Assembly: GCA_910577565.1 (NCBI GenBank)
Contig: CAJTNJ010000005.1
Coordinates: 32,711 to 96,710 of the forward strand
Source: an uncultured Oscillospiraceae bacterium
GTDB taxonomy: Bacteria > Bacillota > Clostridia > Oscillospirales > Ruminococcaceae
DNA: 64,000 bases
Reading direction: 5' to 3'
The translations under genes and the position numbers were made by a program. This document shows positions 27,020 through 36,394 of this stretch, piece after piece. The notes beneath the pieces are model-generated. The model did no database searches. It worked only from the letters and a program-made list of their open reading frames with translations, and was not told the origin of the DNA. The first letter of the stretch is position 1; each line of letters opens with the position of its first letter.

Positions 27020-29125
27020 TTAAGCAAGATGTAATATTCTTACAATAGTTGTTGTAATAAAGCATACTGTGAAGCCGGCAATTGTTGGAACAATAAAAGA
27101 TAATATGGTCCATTTTAAACTGCCACTTTCCTTTTTTATTGTTAGAAAAGTGGTAGAGCATGGCCAGTGCATTAGACAAAACAGCACTGTACAAACGGCG
27201 GTAAGCCAGGTCCAACCATTTTGTACAAGAAGCATTTTTAATTCTGTTAGACTCTCATATTCAATAAGACTGCCATGAGCAAGATATGCCATTAACATTA
27301 TCGGAACCACTATCTCATTCGCAGGAAATCCTAATATAAATGCTATTAATATTACGCCATCAAGACCAAAAAGTTTTGCAAAAGGATCTAAAAAATCTGA
27401 CATGTGGTTTAAAATACTCACATCACCCACATTAACATTTGCGCTTAACCAAAGTATAATTCCAGCAGGCGCCGCTACTATTACAGCACGAGCTAACACA
27501 AACAGAGTTCTGTCGAATATTGACCTTACAATTACCTTGCCAATTTGAGGTTTTCTATATGGCGGAAGTTCCAAAGTAAATGATGATGGAATCCCTTTGA
27601 GTACAGTGCAAGATAAAATCCTTGATACTAAAAAAGTCATAACTACACCAAGTACTATAACCAACATTAGAAAAACGGCGCAACTTATACCATTAAGTGT
27701 AGAAGGCGCCATACTTCCAATAAAAAACATATTAATTATTGCTATCAAAGTTGGAAATCTGCCGTTACATGGCACGAAATTGTTAGTTATCATGGCAATT
27801 AGTCTTTCGCGTGGCGAATTAATTATTCTGCATCCTACTACGCCTGCTGCATTGCATCCAAATCCCATACATGTAGTAAGCGCTTGTTTACCGCAAGCAC
27901 CAGCTTTTTTAAAAGCATGATCGAGGTGAAATGCAACACGCGGTAAATATCCAAAATCTTCAAGTAGTGTAAATATTGGGAAAAATATAGCCATCGGTGG
28001 CAGCATTACCGAAACAACCCAAGCGAGCGTACGAAACATTCCCTTAACTAAGATGTCATTCATCCAATACGGTGCTTTTATAAATAAAAAAAATCTACTT
28101 AACATATCTTGGATCCAAAAAAGAAATGATGATAAAATATCGGACGGCCCGTTTGCGCCTTCAATTGTAATCCAGAATATACCGCACAACAAAAATAGCA
28201 TTATGGGTATTCCTATCCATTTATTTGTTAAAATATCATCTAGCCTTAGGTCTTTGTCCGATTGTTTTTTCATTTTAATGCATTCTTTTGCAATTTCTTC
28301 AGATGTTTTTACAGTTTTTGATATTATTATATTTTGCAAAGAGTCTGTTGATATTTTTTCTGATAGCAATTTTAGACGGCAGTTTGAAAGTTCTTTTTTA
28401 AGCTCAGTGGAATATAAACTATCGAAATTATCTTGAGAATTAAGAGCATTTAAAAATGAATTATCGTTGCTTAGCAACTTTATAGCTATTATTCTTTTAT
28501 TTATGCCATAATTTTTTATATGTTTGGTTATCTTATCTATTGCGTCTTCAATATATTCACTATATTTAATGGTTATTGGCAATTTGGGAGTGTTTTCGCA
28601 GACATATTCAATTTTTTTCATTAAATCGTCAAAACCTTTTTTGTTTCGAGCAGATGTTGTTGCAACAGGGACACCTAAACGGTTTGACAATTTTTCAATG
28701 TCAATATGTATATTTTTCTTTTTTGCTTCATCCATTAAATTAATACAAACCACCACTTTTGGGTTTGCAATTATGATTTGAATAACCAAATTAAGATTTC
28801 GTTCAAGACAAGTAGCATCACAAACCACAACTGTTACATTTGGATTATTAAAACAAACAAAATCTCTTGCAACTTCTTCTTCAGCCGATGTTGCGCTTAA
28901 ACTATATGTGCCGGGTAAATCTATTAATATGTAGTCTTTGTTATTGAATTTATATTTGCCTTTTGCAATTTCTACTGTCTTTCCTGCCCAATTACCTGTA
29001 TGTTGCTTCATGCCAGTTATTGCATTAAACAATGTGCTTTTCCCAACATTTGGATTTCCTATAAGAGCAACTATGTTCTTGTCTTTTTGAATTGATGATG
29101 GTTTTATAAAACTCAAATGATGCAC
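27020..29125 (-). CDS. feoB: Ferrous iron transport protein B
   Basis: A 701-residue GTPase-linked membrane transporter that imports Fe2+. The N-terminal G domain has GNPNVGKST (G1), the switch region with TGNWAGKTVE, DLPGTYSL (G3) and NLMDE (G4). After the helical spacer there is a core of about eight to ten membrane helices with the two conserved Gate motifs: GFGCNAAGVVGCRI with PCNGRFPTLIA, and FPANEIVVPIMLMAY. The C-terminus WPCSTTFLTIKKE is typical of Clostridia. feoA precedes by 8 bp on the same strand. Regulation by iron (Fur) or anaerobiosis is usual, but I could not identify an operator with confidence. Confidence 0.96.
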   Translation of the reverse strand: MHHLSFIKPSSIQKDKNIVALIGNPNVGKSTLFNAITGMKQHTGNWAGKTVEIAKGKYKFNNKDYILIDLPGTYSLSATSAEEEVARDFVCFNNPNVTVVVCDATCLERNLNLVIQIIIANPKVVVCINLMDEAKKKNIHIDIEKLSNRLGVPVATTSARNKKGFDDLMKKIEYVCENTPKLPITIKYSEYIEDAIDKITKHIKNYGINKRIIAIKLLSNDNSFLNALNSQDNFDSLYSTELKKELSNCRLKLLSEKISTDSLQNIIISKTVKTSEEIAKECIKMKKQSDKDLRLDDILTNKWIGIPIMLFLLCGIFWITIEGANGPSDILSSFLFWIQDMLSRFFLFIKAPYWMNDILVKGMFRTLAWVVSVMLPPMAIFFPIFTLLEDFGYLPRVAFHLDHAFKKAGACGKQALTTCMGFGCNAAGVVGCRIINSPRERLIAMITNNFVPCNGRFPTLIAIINMFFIGSMAPSTLNGISCAVFLMLVIVLGVVMTFLVSRILSCTVLKGIPSSFTLELPPYRKPQIGKVIVRSIFDRTLFVLARAVIVAAPAGIILWLSANVNVGDVSILNHMSDFLDPFAKLFGLDGVILIAFILGFPANEIVVPIMLMAYLAHGSLIEYESLTELKMLLVQNGWTWLTAVCTVLFCLMHWPCSTTFLTIKKESGSLKWTILSFIVPTIAGFTVCFITTTIVRILHLA

Positions 29126-29133
29126 TCTCCTTA

Positions 29134-29370
29134 TTAATTTTTTTGTTCAATAATAATTTGAGAGGAACTTTGATTTCTAAGAGCGATTACAGTACCGCGA
29201 ATCAAAAAAGCCACTGGATCACCAAACATGCTTTTTTGTAGGCATTTGACTTTTGTACCCGGAATTATACCTATGTCATACAAACGTCGTCTTATGTTAT
29301 TTTCAGCAACAATCTTTTTGATATAGCAAACTTCTCCTTCTTTTAGATTACTTAAAGCATTTTCACACAT
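29134..29370 (-). CDS. feoA: Ferrous iron transport protein A (SH3-like)
   Basis: A small cytosolic partner of FeoB, 78 residues from the ATG at 29370-29368, which follows GGAGGAGGG; the open extension to 29406 lacks a ribosome site. The core is LKEGEVCYIKKIVAENNIRR, RLYDIGIIPGTKVKCL and DPVAFLIRGTVIALRNQ, the SH3-like FeoA fold. It ends 8 bp before feoB, a standard feoAB operon. The rather long leader (29371-29700) may hold the promoter. Confidence 0.93.
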   Translation of the reverse strand: MCENALSNLKEGEVCYIKKIVAENNIRRRLYDIGIIPGTKVKCLQKSMFGDPVAFLIRGTVIALRNQSSSQIIIEQKN

Positions 29371-30066
29371 AAAACCCTCCTCCAAATAATAACTAAAAAT
29401 AAGCAAGAGCTTCTTTTTAAACCCTTCCTAAATAATTATATGAAAATGTGATGATTTAATGTGATATAATATTTTTCATAAATAATAAGAAAATAGAAAG
29501 TTTTGTAATAAAGACATTTATATATAATAAAAATAGAAAAATCTCTAAGTTAATTAATGTTATTATGTTATTAAACAAGAATAAATTAATAAATATTTTG
29601 CATAAAAATTATAATAATTTAAAATATTTCTTAATTTTGTTTAAGCTATAATTATGTAGTTTATTATGATTTCATCAACAACGAAAGTACATTTTAGCAA
29701 ATAATAACCATTAATTTTTCAGCCGAAAAATTGAAATACTAATAAAAATATTAAAAGAATTAGAGAAGAATGAGCTAAGTCGGTCATAACAAAAGTGCTA
29801 GTTTAGCTCGTTTTTCATTATTTCTCTAAGTATGATGGAGTGGATATATTTTAGGGCAATTTGAATATCTTTTGCTGTCTCAATCTCTTACTAATTATCA
29901 ATCTCTGAATGATATTAAGCTTGACTTTTTTATTTTTTGTTGGATAATAAAAACTTATTATAACTATTGTAAAATATAGCAATATGGGTTAGAATAATAA
30001 ATCAGTTTATATTGATTCATTTTTAATGTTATTAATATAATTGTTGAAAGTGAGATTGTATTTGAT
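29371..30066. other. Intergenic region between feoAB and a small membrane-protein ORF
   Basis: About 700 bases that must hold the minus-strand feo promoter; candidate TATAAT boxes are too many in this AT-rich DNA to choose. A plus-strand hairpin, GAGCTAA (29772-29778) with TTAGCTC (29803-29809) followed by GTTTTTC, looks like a weak terminator with no gene ahead of it, which suggests a lost gene. No protein-coding remnant was recognised. Confidence 0.4.
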
Positions 30067-30375
30067 ATGTTAATAATTTTACAGATAGTAATAGGTTGTT
30101 GGTTTGGATATATAGCATTTAAAATAATAATAGGAAATCTTCCTAAACAAATAATAAGACTAATAGACATAAATCTTACTCAACATATCTTTGCCTATCG
30201 TGTTCTTATGAGCTTGACATATTTGTTTTTATCAATTTTATTTTTTGTTATGGGTATATTAACTAATATATTACAAACATTTATTTTTGTTATAATTTAT
30301 ATATCAGGTTTTTTAATATGGCTTATATGTGATTTAATTATACATATATATTTTTCAAAGTACTATAAAAACTAA
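30067..30375 (+). CDS. Small hypothetical membrane protein
   Basis: A 102-residue open frame made almost entirely of hydrophobic residues, with three to four predicted membrane spans (LIILQIVIGCWFGYIAFKII, the MSLTYLFLSILFFVMGIL region and FIFVIIYISGFLIWLICDLI) joined by short charged loops. The start at 30067 has only a weak GAAAGTGAG upstream. Hydrophobic ORFs can arise by chance in AT-rich DNA, but the loops with K, R and D and the absence of a competing frame favour a real gene. No family recognised. Confidence 0.45.
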   Translation: MLIILQIVIGCWFGYIAFKIIIGNLPKQIIRLIDINLTQHIFAYRVLMSLTYLFLSILFFVMGILTNILQTFIFVIIYISGFLIWLICDLIIHIYFSKYYKN

Positions 30376-30520
30376 TTTTAGTTTAAAAAATCTATTTTAT
30401 TAAACAACAAATTAAGATAAAGTTTCAATGATTTTCCAAAAATAACATTTATTTTAGTTAATTGTTTATTTAATTACTTTGTACAATAAAAGATCTCAAG
30501 TTAAAAATTTTATATATTTA

Positions 30521-31665
30521 AGGCAACATCTCATAATAGCCAAAAATGGTTGCTAAAATAGTGAAAAAGAAAAAACGCCCGGATTCCTTCGGCGTTTCGC
30601 TGTAATTATATCATAATGGTAAATTCAATTAAGCCAACTTAGTTTTTTTGTCAGCTAAATAAAGGTTTGCCAATGCAAACATCATATTAATTTTTTGTGT
30701 CTGTTTTTCATTCCCTCGGTATCGCATTTTCGATATTTGAAAAGCTTTTTTACTACCTCGAATACGTACTCTACATTTGCTCGTGCTGATGATTTCTAGT
30801 GTTATGTTTTTTGCCAGATATTGCATGTTTTTTGATAGTTCCCTCATTTGTGATAGCCGTCTGTTTATTTTGTATTGAATTTTCTTCCCACATGTATTTT
30901 TACAATCGCATTTTTTTGCTTATATGTCTCAATATAGCCGCTATCTCCGCATACAAATGTTTCCTCTCAAGTCAACAAATCAATGGTGTGTGATCGTTAC
31001 GTCGTGTACATTCGCTGCTGTGATTTTTACTTTATGCACTAATTTCGTTTTGCTGTCGACTCCTACATGCACTTTATAACCGAAGTGCCATATGCTGCCA
31101 TTCTTTACAGAATGCGCTTGTGAGTCGCGATTTTTCTCCTTGTTTTTGGTAGATGATGTGGCTGCAATAATCGTTGAATCTAAAATTGTTCCTTTTTTCA
31201 AAATCAATCCTTGTCCTGTTAACATACTTACTGCCTGACGGAACAATTTTCGTTGCAGGCCGTATTTTACAAGTATGTTGCGAAACATTTCTATAGTGTC
31301 TCCATCTGGAACCTGGTTTGACCAGTTTATTTCGCAGAATCTTGAAAAGGATGGACTGTCAATCACCTCTGTCATCGCCCTCATATCGGACAAATCATAA
31401 AGGTTTTGCAAGATGTAAATACGAAGCATCAGTTCAATGTCGTAAGGCTCGTTGTCGCGCTCTCCTTTATAATAGTATGGCTTGATGATCCCTATCCACT
31501 CGTCCCCCATGTTATTATCCTGGTGGCCCATCTGTTTTAAAAAGGATTTTTTTACTTGTTTTCGTCTGTGCTAATTCATCATAGAAATACGATAGTGTCA
31601 TTTGCTTATTCATAGTTTTATTATACAATATTTTTTATTTTGACTACTGTGCGGTGTTGCTTTAA
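30521..31665 (-). mobile_element. IS5-family element, decayed
   Basis: About 1.15 kb with imperfect terminal inverted repeats AAGGCAACATCTCA (left, from about 30523) and the complement of GTGCGGTGTTGCTTT (right, about 31648-31662). It contains a single broken transposase gene on the minus strand. Fragments of related elements occur at 7118-7146, 8916-9150 and 56761-57207. It lies between the small membrane ORF and rpe. Confidence 0.85.
30629..31613 (-). pseudogene. IS5-family (IS1031-like) transposase, frameshifted
   Basis: The frame starts at ATG 31613 (MNKQMTLSYFYDELAQTKTS), breaks at an A-run near 31545, and resumes as the 183-residue ORF 30980-31531: DEWIGIIKPYYYKGERDNEP, LMLRIYILQNLYDLSD, DGDTIEMFRNIL (first catalytic Asp region ILDSTIIAA), HFGYKVHVGVDSKTKLVHKV (second Asp block). 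A further break near 30980-30850 removes part of the core, and the C-terminus returns as KMRYRGNEKQTQKINMMFAL with ANLYLADKK. The order matches IS5-group DDE transposases. At least two frame breaks make it inactive. Confidence 0.85.
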
Positions 31666-31741
31666 TATAGTGATGAAAATATAAGTAATAAAATAGGATG
31701 TCCCAAATATTGTGTAAACCTTTAAATGGGGGGAGTATAAT

Positions 31742-31867
31742 ATGGTGAGTCATAATGGAAGCTTACTAATGGGAAAGAGAAGAAATATAAGCCCGGAAGA
31801 AGTAGCAAGACGTAAAAATCAGGGAACTGCTGCAGGAAAGCAACATCAGCTAATAAAATTTGATTGA
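31742..31867 (+). CDS. 41-residue ORF ahead of rpe, possible IS256-like leader scrap
   Basis: ATG at 31742 follows GGGGGGAG by about six bases, a strong ribosome site, and encodes 41 residues including MGKRRNISPEEVARRKNQGT and ending QLIKFD. The upstream ATGTCCCAAATATTGTGTAAAC (31700s) resembles the terminal sequence of IS256-type elements, whose transposase starts just inside. It may therefore be the decapitated start of a transposase fused to foreign sequence, or a real small protein. No family recognised. Confidence 0.35.
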   Translation: MVSHNGSLLMGKRRNISPEEVARRKNQGTAAGKQHQLIKFD

Positions 31868-31892
31868 CGCAAATAGCTTTTTGGTTTAAAAT
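31864..31892 (+). promoter_or_regulatory. Promoter of rpe
   Basis: TTGACG (31864-31869), 17-base spacer, TAAAAT (31887-31892). The start of transcription would be near 31899, 23 bases before the rpe ATG. Confidence 0.6.
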
Positions 31893-31921
31893 AATAATGT
31901 ATATTACAAAGAGAGGTTATT

Positions 31922-32572
31922 ATGAAAAAAATAAGTGTTTGCCCATCAATATTATCTGCTGATTTTGCTTGTTTAATGAAAGATGTTAAAATTGTTAAAG
32001 ATGCAGGTGCAGATATTTTGCATTTTGATGTAATGGACGGACACTTTGTCCCTAATATCTCCATTGGCATACCGGTGCTTAAAAGCTTGTCGCGCGCAAG
32101 TGATATGTTTATGGATGTACATTTGATGATTACAAATCCGCTTAAATATATACAAAATTTTGCGGATGCCGGAGCTAATAGCATTACATTTCATATCGAA
32201 GCAGATGATAATAAGGAAAAGTGCATCGAAGAAATAAAAAAAGCAGGATGTAAAGTTGGCATATCACTTAAACCACATACACCAGCGAATGCAATTAAAC
32301 CATATCTTGAAATGATAGATATGGTGCTTATAATGACAGTAGAACCCGGATTTGGAGGTCAAAAATTTATACCTTCTATGCTTAATAAAATAGAAGAAAT
32401 ACGAAAATGCAATTCTACAATAGATATACAAGTTGATGGTGGCATAAACACTAAAAATTTTAAGGATGTCGTAAATGCTGGAGCTAATTTGTTGGTTGCT
32501 GGTTCAGCAATATTTGAATCCGACGATCCTGCTTTTGTAATAAATAGTTTAAAAAATGCAGCTAATATTTAG
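31922..32572 (+). CDS. rpe: Ribulose-phosphate 3-epimerase
   Basis: Interconverts ribulose-5-phosphate and xylulose-5-phosphate in the pentose phosphate pathway. The 216-residue TIM barrel has CPSILSADFACLMKDV at the start, the metal-binding HFDVMDGHFVPNISIG (His and Asp ligands), DVHLMITNP, LIMTVEPGFGGQKF and QVDGGINTKN followed by the phosphate-binding VAGSAIF. All metal and catalytic residues are present. AGAGAGG precedes the ATG. Its 3' end overlaps the convergent mecA stop by 11 bp. The usual upstream partner rsgA is not in the window; an IS5 wreck sits there instead. Confidence 0.96.
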   Translation: MKKISVCPSILSADFACLMKDVKIVKDAGADILHFDVMDGHFVPNISIGIPVLKSLSRASDMFMDVHLMITNPLKYIQNFADAGANSITFHIEADDNKEKCIEEIKKAGCKVGISLKPHTPANAIKPYLEMIDMVLIMTVEPGFGGQKFIPSMLNKIEEIRKCNSTIDIQVDGGINTKNFKDVVNAGANLLVAGSAIFESDDPAFVINSLKNAANI

Positions 32573-33143
32573 TTAAATAGTTTGTTACCGTCTCTATTGC
32601 TTTACCTTTAACAATTAATTTAAAATGCTCGGCAATCAAACTGCTTGCAAAGCTTCCTCTTCCAATTATCTCTCCATGTTCAGATAATAGAGCTAAAAGT
32701 TTATTATCTTGTTTATAATATGAATAAACTATTAGTATAAATTTGCTGTTATTGTAATATAAATTGCTTTTAAGTATTAAATTATAGCAGCGATTTAGCA
32801 TATTTTTACATAAGCTTGTTAATATATCAAGGTCTTTGATCTCTGTTATTATTGGGGTATCAAAGTTGTTTTTTAAAGCTTTTTCTTTTTCAATTTCACA
32901 AAGGATATTTAAGTATAAAACGCAACCGCCTTCTTCAGTTGGAAATGCTTCTATGAATATTTTACTTTTTGATATATCGATGTAATTTATATCATTTCGC
33001 ACTTTATAGAGTAATTTTATAATAGCTTGACGTGTTTTTTTATCATTATAGTCCATTTTTTCATAGGTTATAGAGTATTTTTGCATATCTTTATCAGATA
33101 ATGTAATTTTTATAGTCTGACAATCTATCGCTTCTATATTCAA
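32562..33143 (-). CDS. mecA: Adaptor protein MecA-like
   Basis: MecA proteins bring unfolded or regulatory proteins to the ClpC-ClpP protease. The 193-residue product has the MecA N-terminal target-binding segment (MNIEAIDCQTIKITLSDKDM, ITYEKMDYNDKKTRQAI) and the C-terminal ClpC-binding domain with LLSEHGEIIGRGSFASSLIA and EHFKLIVKGKAIETV. The central linker is short. Sequence identity to Bacillus MecA is low in the C-terminal part but the order is right. It is divergent from the membrane-anchored gene at 33408 and convergent with rpe. No competence genes are nearby, so a general proteostasis role is likely. Confidence 0.82.
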   Translation of the reverse strand: MNIEAIDCQTIKITLSDKDMQKYSITYEKMDYNDKKTRQAIIKLLYKVRNDINYIDISKSKIFIEAFPTEEGGCVLYLNILCEIEKEKALKNNFDTPIITEIKDLDILTSLCKNMLNRCYNLILKSNLYYNNSKFILIVYSYYKQDNKLLALLSEHGEIIGRGSFASSLIAEHFKLIVKGKAIETVTNYLTKY

Positions 33144-33407
33144 GATATCACATCACTTCTTCGTTAAAATATATTTTGTGCGCAAATCTAAATAGTTGTT
33201 TTAATTAATTTCTATTGTTTTTTCAGTTTGCTTATGCGTGTCAACTTAGTACAAATTTAAATTTTAACTATTTTTATAATTTATATATATGTGATAATTG
33301 TGACATGAGTGTATAAATTAAAAATTTGAATATATTAATATAAAAGGCTTAGTTTTATATGATAATGCAAATGTTAATTGTTTATTGTTTAACCAGGGGG
33401 AAATAAT

Positions 33408-34541
33408 ATGCCTAAAAAGTATAAAGTTAAAAGATATTCAAGCATATATAACAGATCGAAAAAAAGACGCAGCCTTGCTTTTCAAATTATCATGTCTATT
33501 GTTGTATTTGTTGCAATAGCTTTAATTGTATATCTTATATCTATAGGCGTTAATAGTTATATAAATCGCGAATCTTATACTGAGCTTGATTCTTCAATTT
33601 TAAGCGCTCCTTCTGATACAAACAATATAGCTGACGATAAATATCAAAATACAAGCGAAAAAATTATGGCATCTGAAATGTCGGCAAGTTCAATTGAAAA
33701 TAACTCTTATATAACTGAATTTATAAAAAAATCTAAAGATGAAGGCAAAAATGCAGTTGTGGTTCCGCTCAAAACAAAAAGCGGATCTATACTATATTCG
33801 ACAAACGTTCAAAAAGCCAAAAGTTGGGAAGCAATTGCCGATTATATCATTGATGCTTTGGATTTGGCAAAAAAAATTAAAGATGCAGGGCTCGTTCCAA
33901 TAGCAAAAGTAAGTGCATTTTATGATCAAACAGCGCCACATGCCAAAAGAGAAAATTCATATTATCAAGGCTCGCAAAAAACAACTACTCATTTGTTTAA
34001 GAACTCGGTTACTAAAAAAGCAGAAAGATGGCTTAATCCTTATAAAGAGGCATCTAGAAAATATATTTGCGATATTGTTGCTGAATTAGGTAATTTTGGA
34101 TATAGTTATGTCCTTTTGGATGATGTAGCTTTTCCGGATGTTGAATTTGATTCATCTGTTGGAACCGATGCAAATGGAAAAAGCAAGAGTGAAATTTTAA
34201 AAACTTTTGTAAAAGAACTTGATGATATTGGAGTGCCAACTATAATTTCATATGATTGGAGCGCTATTGGAGGTGGAAAATCATCTGATATAATTTATGG
34301 TGGTGATATTTCTACTTACGGCATAAAAAATCAAGCCCCCATTATTGACATTTCAAAACCTCCTACAAGTCTTTCGGAAAAAAATGAAATAATTAAGTCT
34401 GCAATTGACTATATTAGAAATAAAAACTCTGATGTTTTTATAGTTCCTAAAATACCTTTAAGTTCGACTTCAAAAGAATCTATTATTAGCGAACTTAAAA
34501 GCCTGCAGATATATTCAAATATAATTTTTGCTGATAATTAA
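33408..34541 (+). CDS. Membrane-anchored putative glycoside hydrolase (DUF4015/GHL-like)
   Basis: A 377-residue protein: a basic cytoplasmic tail (residues 1-22, rich in K and R), one membrane span (about 23-48), a Ser/Asn-rich linker, and an extracellular TIM-barrel-like domain. The domain has GKNAVVVPLKTKSGSILYST, LAKKIKDAGLVPIAKVSAF, RWLNPYKEASRKYICDIVAE and GYSYVLLDDVAFPD, the pattern of the putative glycoside hydrolase family pfam13200, in which the Asp pair after YV/YI lies at the C-terminal end of a strand. Activity has not been shown for most members. AGGGGGAAA precedes the ATG. Phosphoglucomutase follows 33 bp later on the same strand. Confidence 0.75.
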   Translation: MPKKYKVKRYSSIYNRSKKRRSLAFQIIMSIVVFVAIALIVYLISIGVNSYINRESYTELDSSILSAPSDTNNIADDKYQNTSEKIMASEMSASSIENNSYITEFIKKSKDEGKNAVVVPLKTKSGSILYSTNVQKAKSWEAIADYIIDALDLAKKIKDAGLVPIAKVSAFYDQTAPHAKRENSYYQGSQKTTTHLFKNSVTKKAERWLNPYKEASRKYICDIVAELGNFGYSYVLLDDVAFPDVEFDSSVGTDANGKSKSEILKTFVKELDDIGVPTIISYDWSAIGGGKSSDIIYGGDISTYGIKNQAPIIDISKPPTSLSEKNEIIKSAIDYIRNKNSDVFIVPKIPLSSTSKESIISELKSLQIYSNIIFADN

Positions 34542-34574
34542 ATTTTATATAAATAATTTTGAAAGGGAAATATT

Positions 34575-36299
34575 ATGAGTAAATTAGAACTTGAATTATA
34601 TGATCTTTGGAATAAAAATGCAACTGAAGATGATGATTTGATAAAAGAGTTGGAAGAAATAAAGGGAAATCAGAAAGAAATCAAAGAAAGATTCTACCAA
34701 GATCTAGCTTTTGGCACGGCAGGTCTTAGAGGAGTGCTTGGTGCAGGAACTAACAGAATGAATATCTATATGATCCGCAAAACAACTCAAGCATTTGCTA
34801 ATTATTTAAACAATAACCATAAAAATCCATCAGTTGCAATTAGTTACGATAGCAGAATAAAATCAAATATTTTTGCAAAAGAAGCTGCCTGTGTGCTTGC
34901 TGGCAACAATATTAAGGCTTATATTTATAAGCAGTTAATGCCGGTTCCTTGTTTGTCATATGCCGTAAGATATCTTAAATGTGATGCCGGTATTATGGTT
35001 ACTGCCAGTCATAATCCTGCAAAATATAATGGCTATAAAGTTTATGGCAATGATGGCTGTCAACTTACGGAAAGCTCGGCAGATAAAATATATGAGATTT
35101 CATCGAAAATAGATACTTTTCACGGCATAAAAAAGATTAATTTTCAAGATGGACTAAAAAAGGGCATAATAAATTACATATCAGATGAAGTTGAACAAAA
35201 ATATCTTGATTGTGTGAAAGCCTGCTCTGTACATCCGGAAATTTTGTCAGAATCTGACTTTAAAGTTGTTTATACTCCGCTTAACGGTGCCGGAAATAAA
35301 CCGGTAAGAAAAATGTTTTCTCAAATGGGTGTTAAATCGGTTTATATTGTTAAAGAACAAGAAAACCCTGATGGAAATTTTCCAACATGTCCAACTCCTA
35401 ATCCTGAAATTAGAGAAGCCTTGACACTTGGTCTTAGAGACTGTGAAACAATAAAACCCGATATTTTAGTAGCAACCGATCCCGACTGTGACCGTATGGG
35501 TATAGCTGTTCCTGACAAAGAAGGAAATTATGTATTAATTACTGGTAATGAAATAGGTGCTTTGCTGCTTGAATATATATGCAGTGAAAGATTGGCTCTT
35601 GGCACTTTACCAAAAAAACCAATTGCAGTTAAAACTATTGTTTCAAGTGATATTGTTAGGAAAATTGCGGATAACTATGGAGTTGAGCTGATAAACGTTT
35701 TAACTGGATTTAAGTATATTGGCGAGCAAATTGCGATATTAGAGAAAAAAGGTGAAGAAAATAGATTTATTTTAGGCTTTGAAGAAAGTTATGGTTATTT
35801 AATGGGCAGTTATGTTCGAGATAAAGATGCTGTTGTTGCTACCATGTTAATTTGCGAAATGACGGCTTTTTATAGGAAGCAAGGCAAGTCTTTGTTAGAT
35901 GCTTTAAATGATATATATGTAAAATATGGAACCTATTTAAACATAGTAGACAGTTATGTTTTTGAAGGAATGGAAGGTATGGATAAGATGAAGAAACTCA
36001 TGTCCAACATTCGTTCTAAATTCCCAAAGATGATAGGCGGCAAAAAGGTCATTAAATATCTTGACTATTTATCATCTGAAAACTTGGATATTGATAACGG
36101 TAATAAAACGAAGATAAGTTTGCCAAAATCAAATGTTATAGAGTTTAGGCTTGAAGATAATATGTCGGTTATAATAAGGCCTTCTGGTACCGAACCTAAA
36201 ATTAAAGTATATTATACTTTAACTGGTGATACATTTAAAAAAGCAAAAGAAAATGAAAATATAATAAAAAATGACTTTAAAAAATACATAGAAATATAA
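34575..36299 (+). CDS. pgcA: Alpha-phosphoglucomutase / phosphomannomutase family
   Basis: A 574-residue alpha-D-phosphohexomutase that interconverts glucose-1- and glucose-6-phosphate, supplying UDP-glucose and glycogen-type pathways. It has FGTAGLRGVLGAGTNRMN near residue 45, the active-site phosphoserine loop TASHNPAKYNGYKVYG, the Mg2+-binding DPDCDRMGIAV, the sugar-binding EESYGYLMG and the phosphate-binding RPSGTEPKIKVYY. Length fits the Bacillus PgcA type rather than GlmM. GAAAGGGAA precedes the ATG. It likely shares a transcript with the upstream membrane-anchored gene. Confidence 0.94.
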   Translation: MSKLELELYDLWNKNATEDDDLIKELEEIKGNQKEIKERFYQDLAFGTAGLRGVLGAGTNRMNIYMIRKTTQAFANYLNNNHKNPSVAISYDSRIKSNIFAKEAACVLAGNNIKAYIYKQLMPVPCLSYAVRYLKCDAGIMVTASHNPAKYNGYKVYGNDGCQLTESSADKIYEISSKIDTFHGIKKINFQDGLKKGIINYISDEVEQKYLDCVKACSVHPEILSESDFKVVYTPLNGAGNKPVRKMFSQMGVKSVYIVKEQENPDGNFPTCPTPNPEIREALTLGLRDCETIKPDILVATDPDCDRMGIAVPDKEGNYVLITGNEIGALLLEYICSERLALGTLPKKPIAVKTIVSSDIVRKIADNYGVELINVLTGFKYIGEQIAILEKKGEENRFILGFEESYGYLMGSYVRDKDAVVATMLICEMTAFYRKQGKSLLDALNDIYVKYGTYLNIVDSYVFEGMEGMDKMKKLMSNIRSKFPKMIGGKKVIKYLDYLSSENLDIDNGNKTKISLPKSNVIEFRLEDNMSVIIRPSGTEPKIKVYYTLTGDTFKKAKENENIIKNDFKKYIEI

Positions 36300-36394
36300 A
36301 TTTGAGGTTTTGCATATAGGTTTTTTCAGGACTATGTGTTACATAAAATAAAAATTTTACTGAAATTAATTTATATTGAAAGGGAACACATATT

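Noticed and set aside
29371..29406. Upstream start for feoA at 29406
   Set aside because: No ribosome site; the ATG at 29370 follows GGAGGAGGG.
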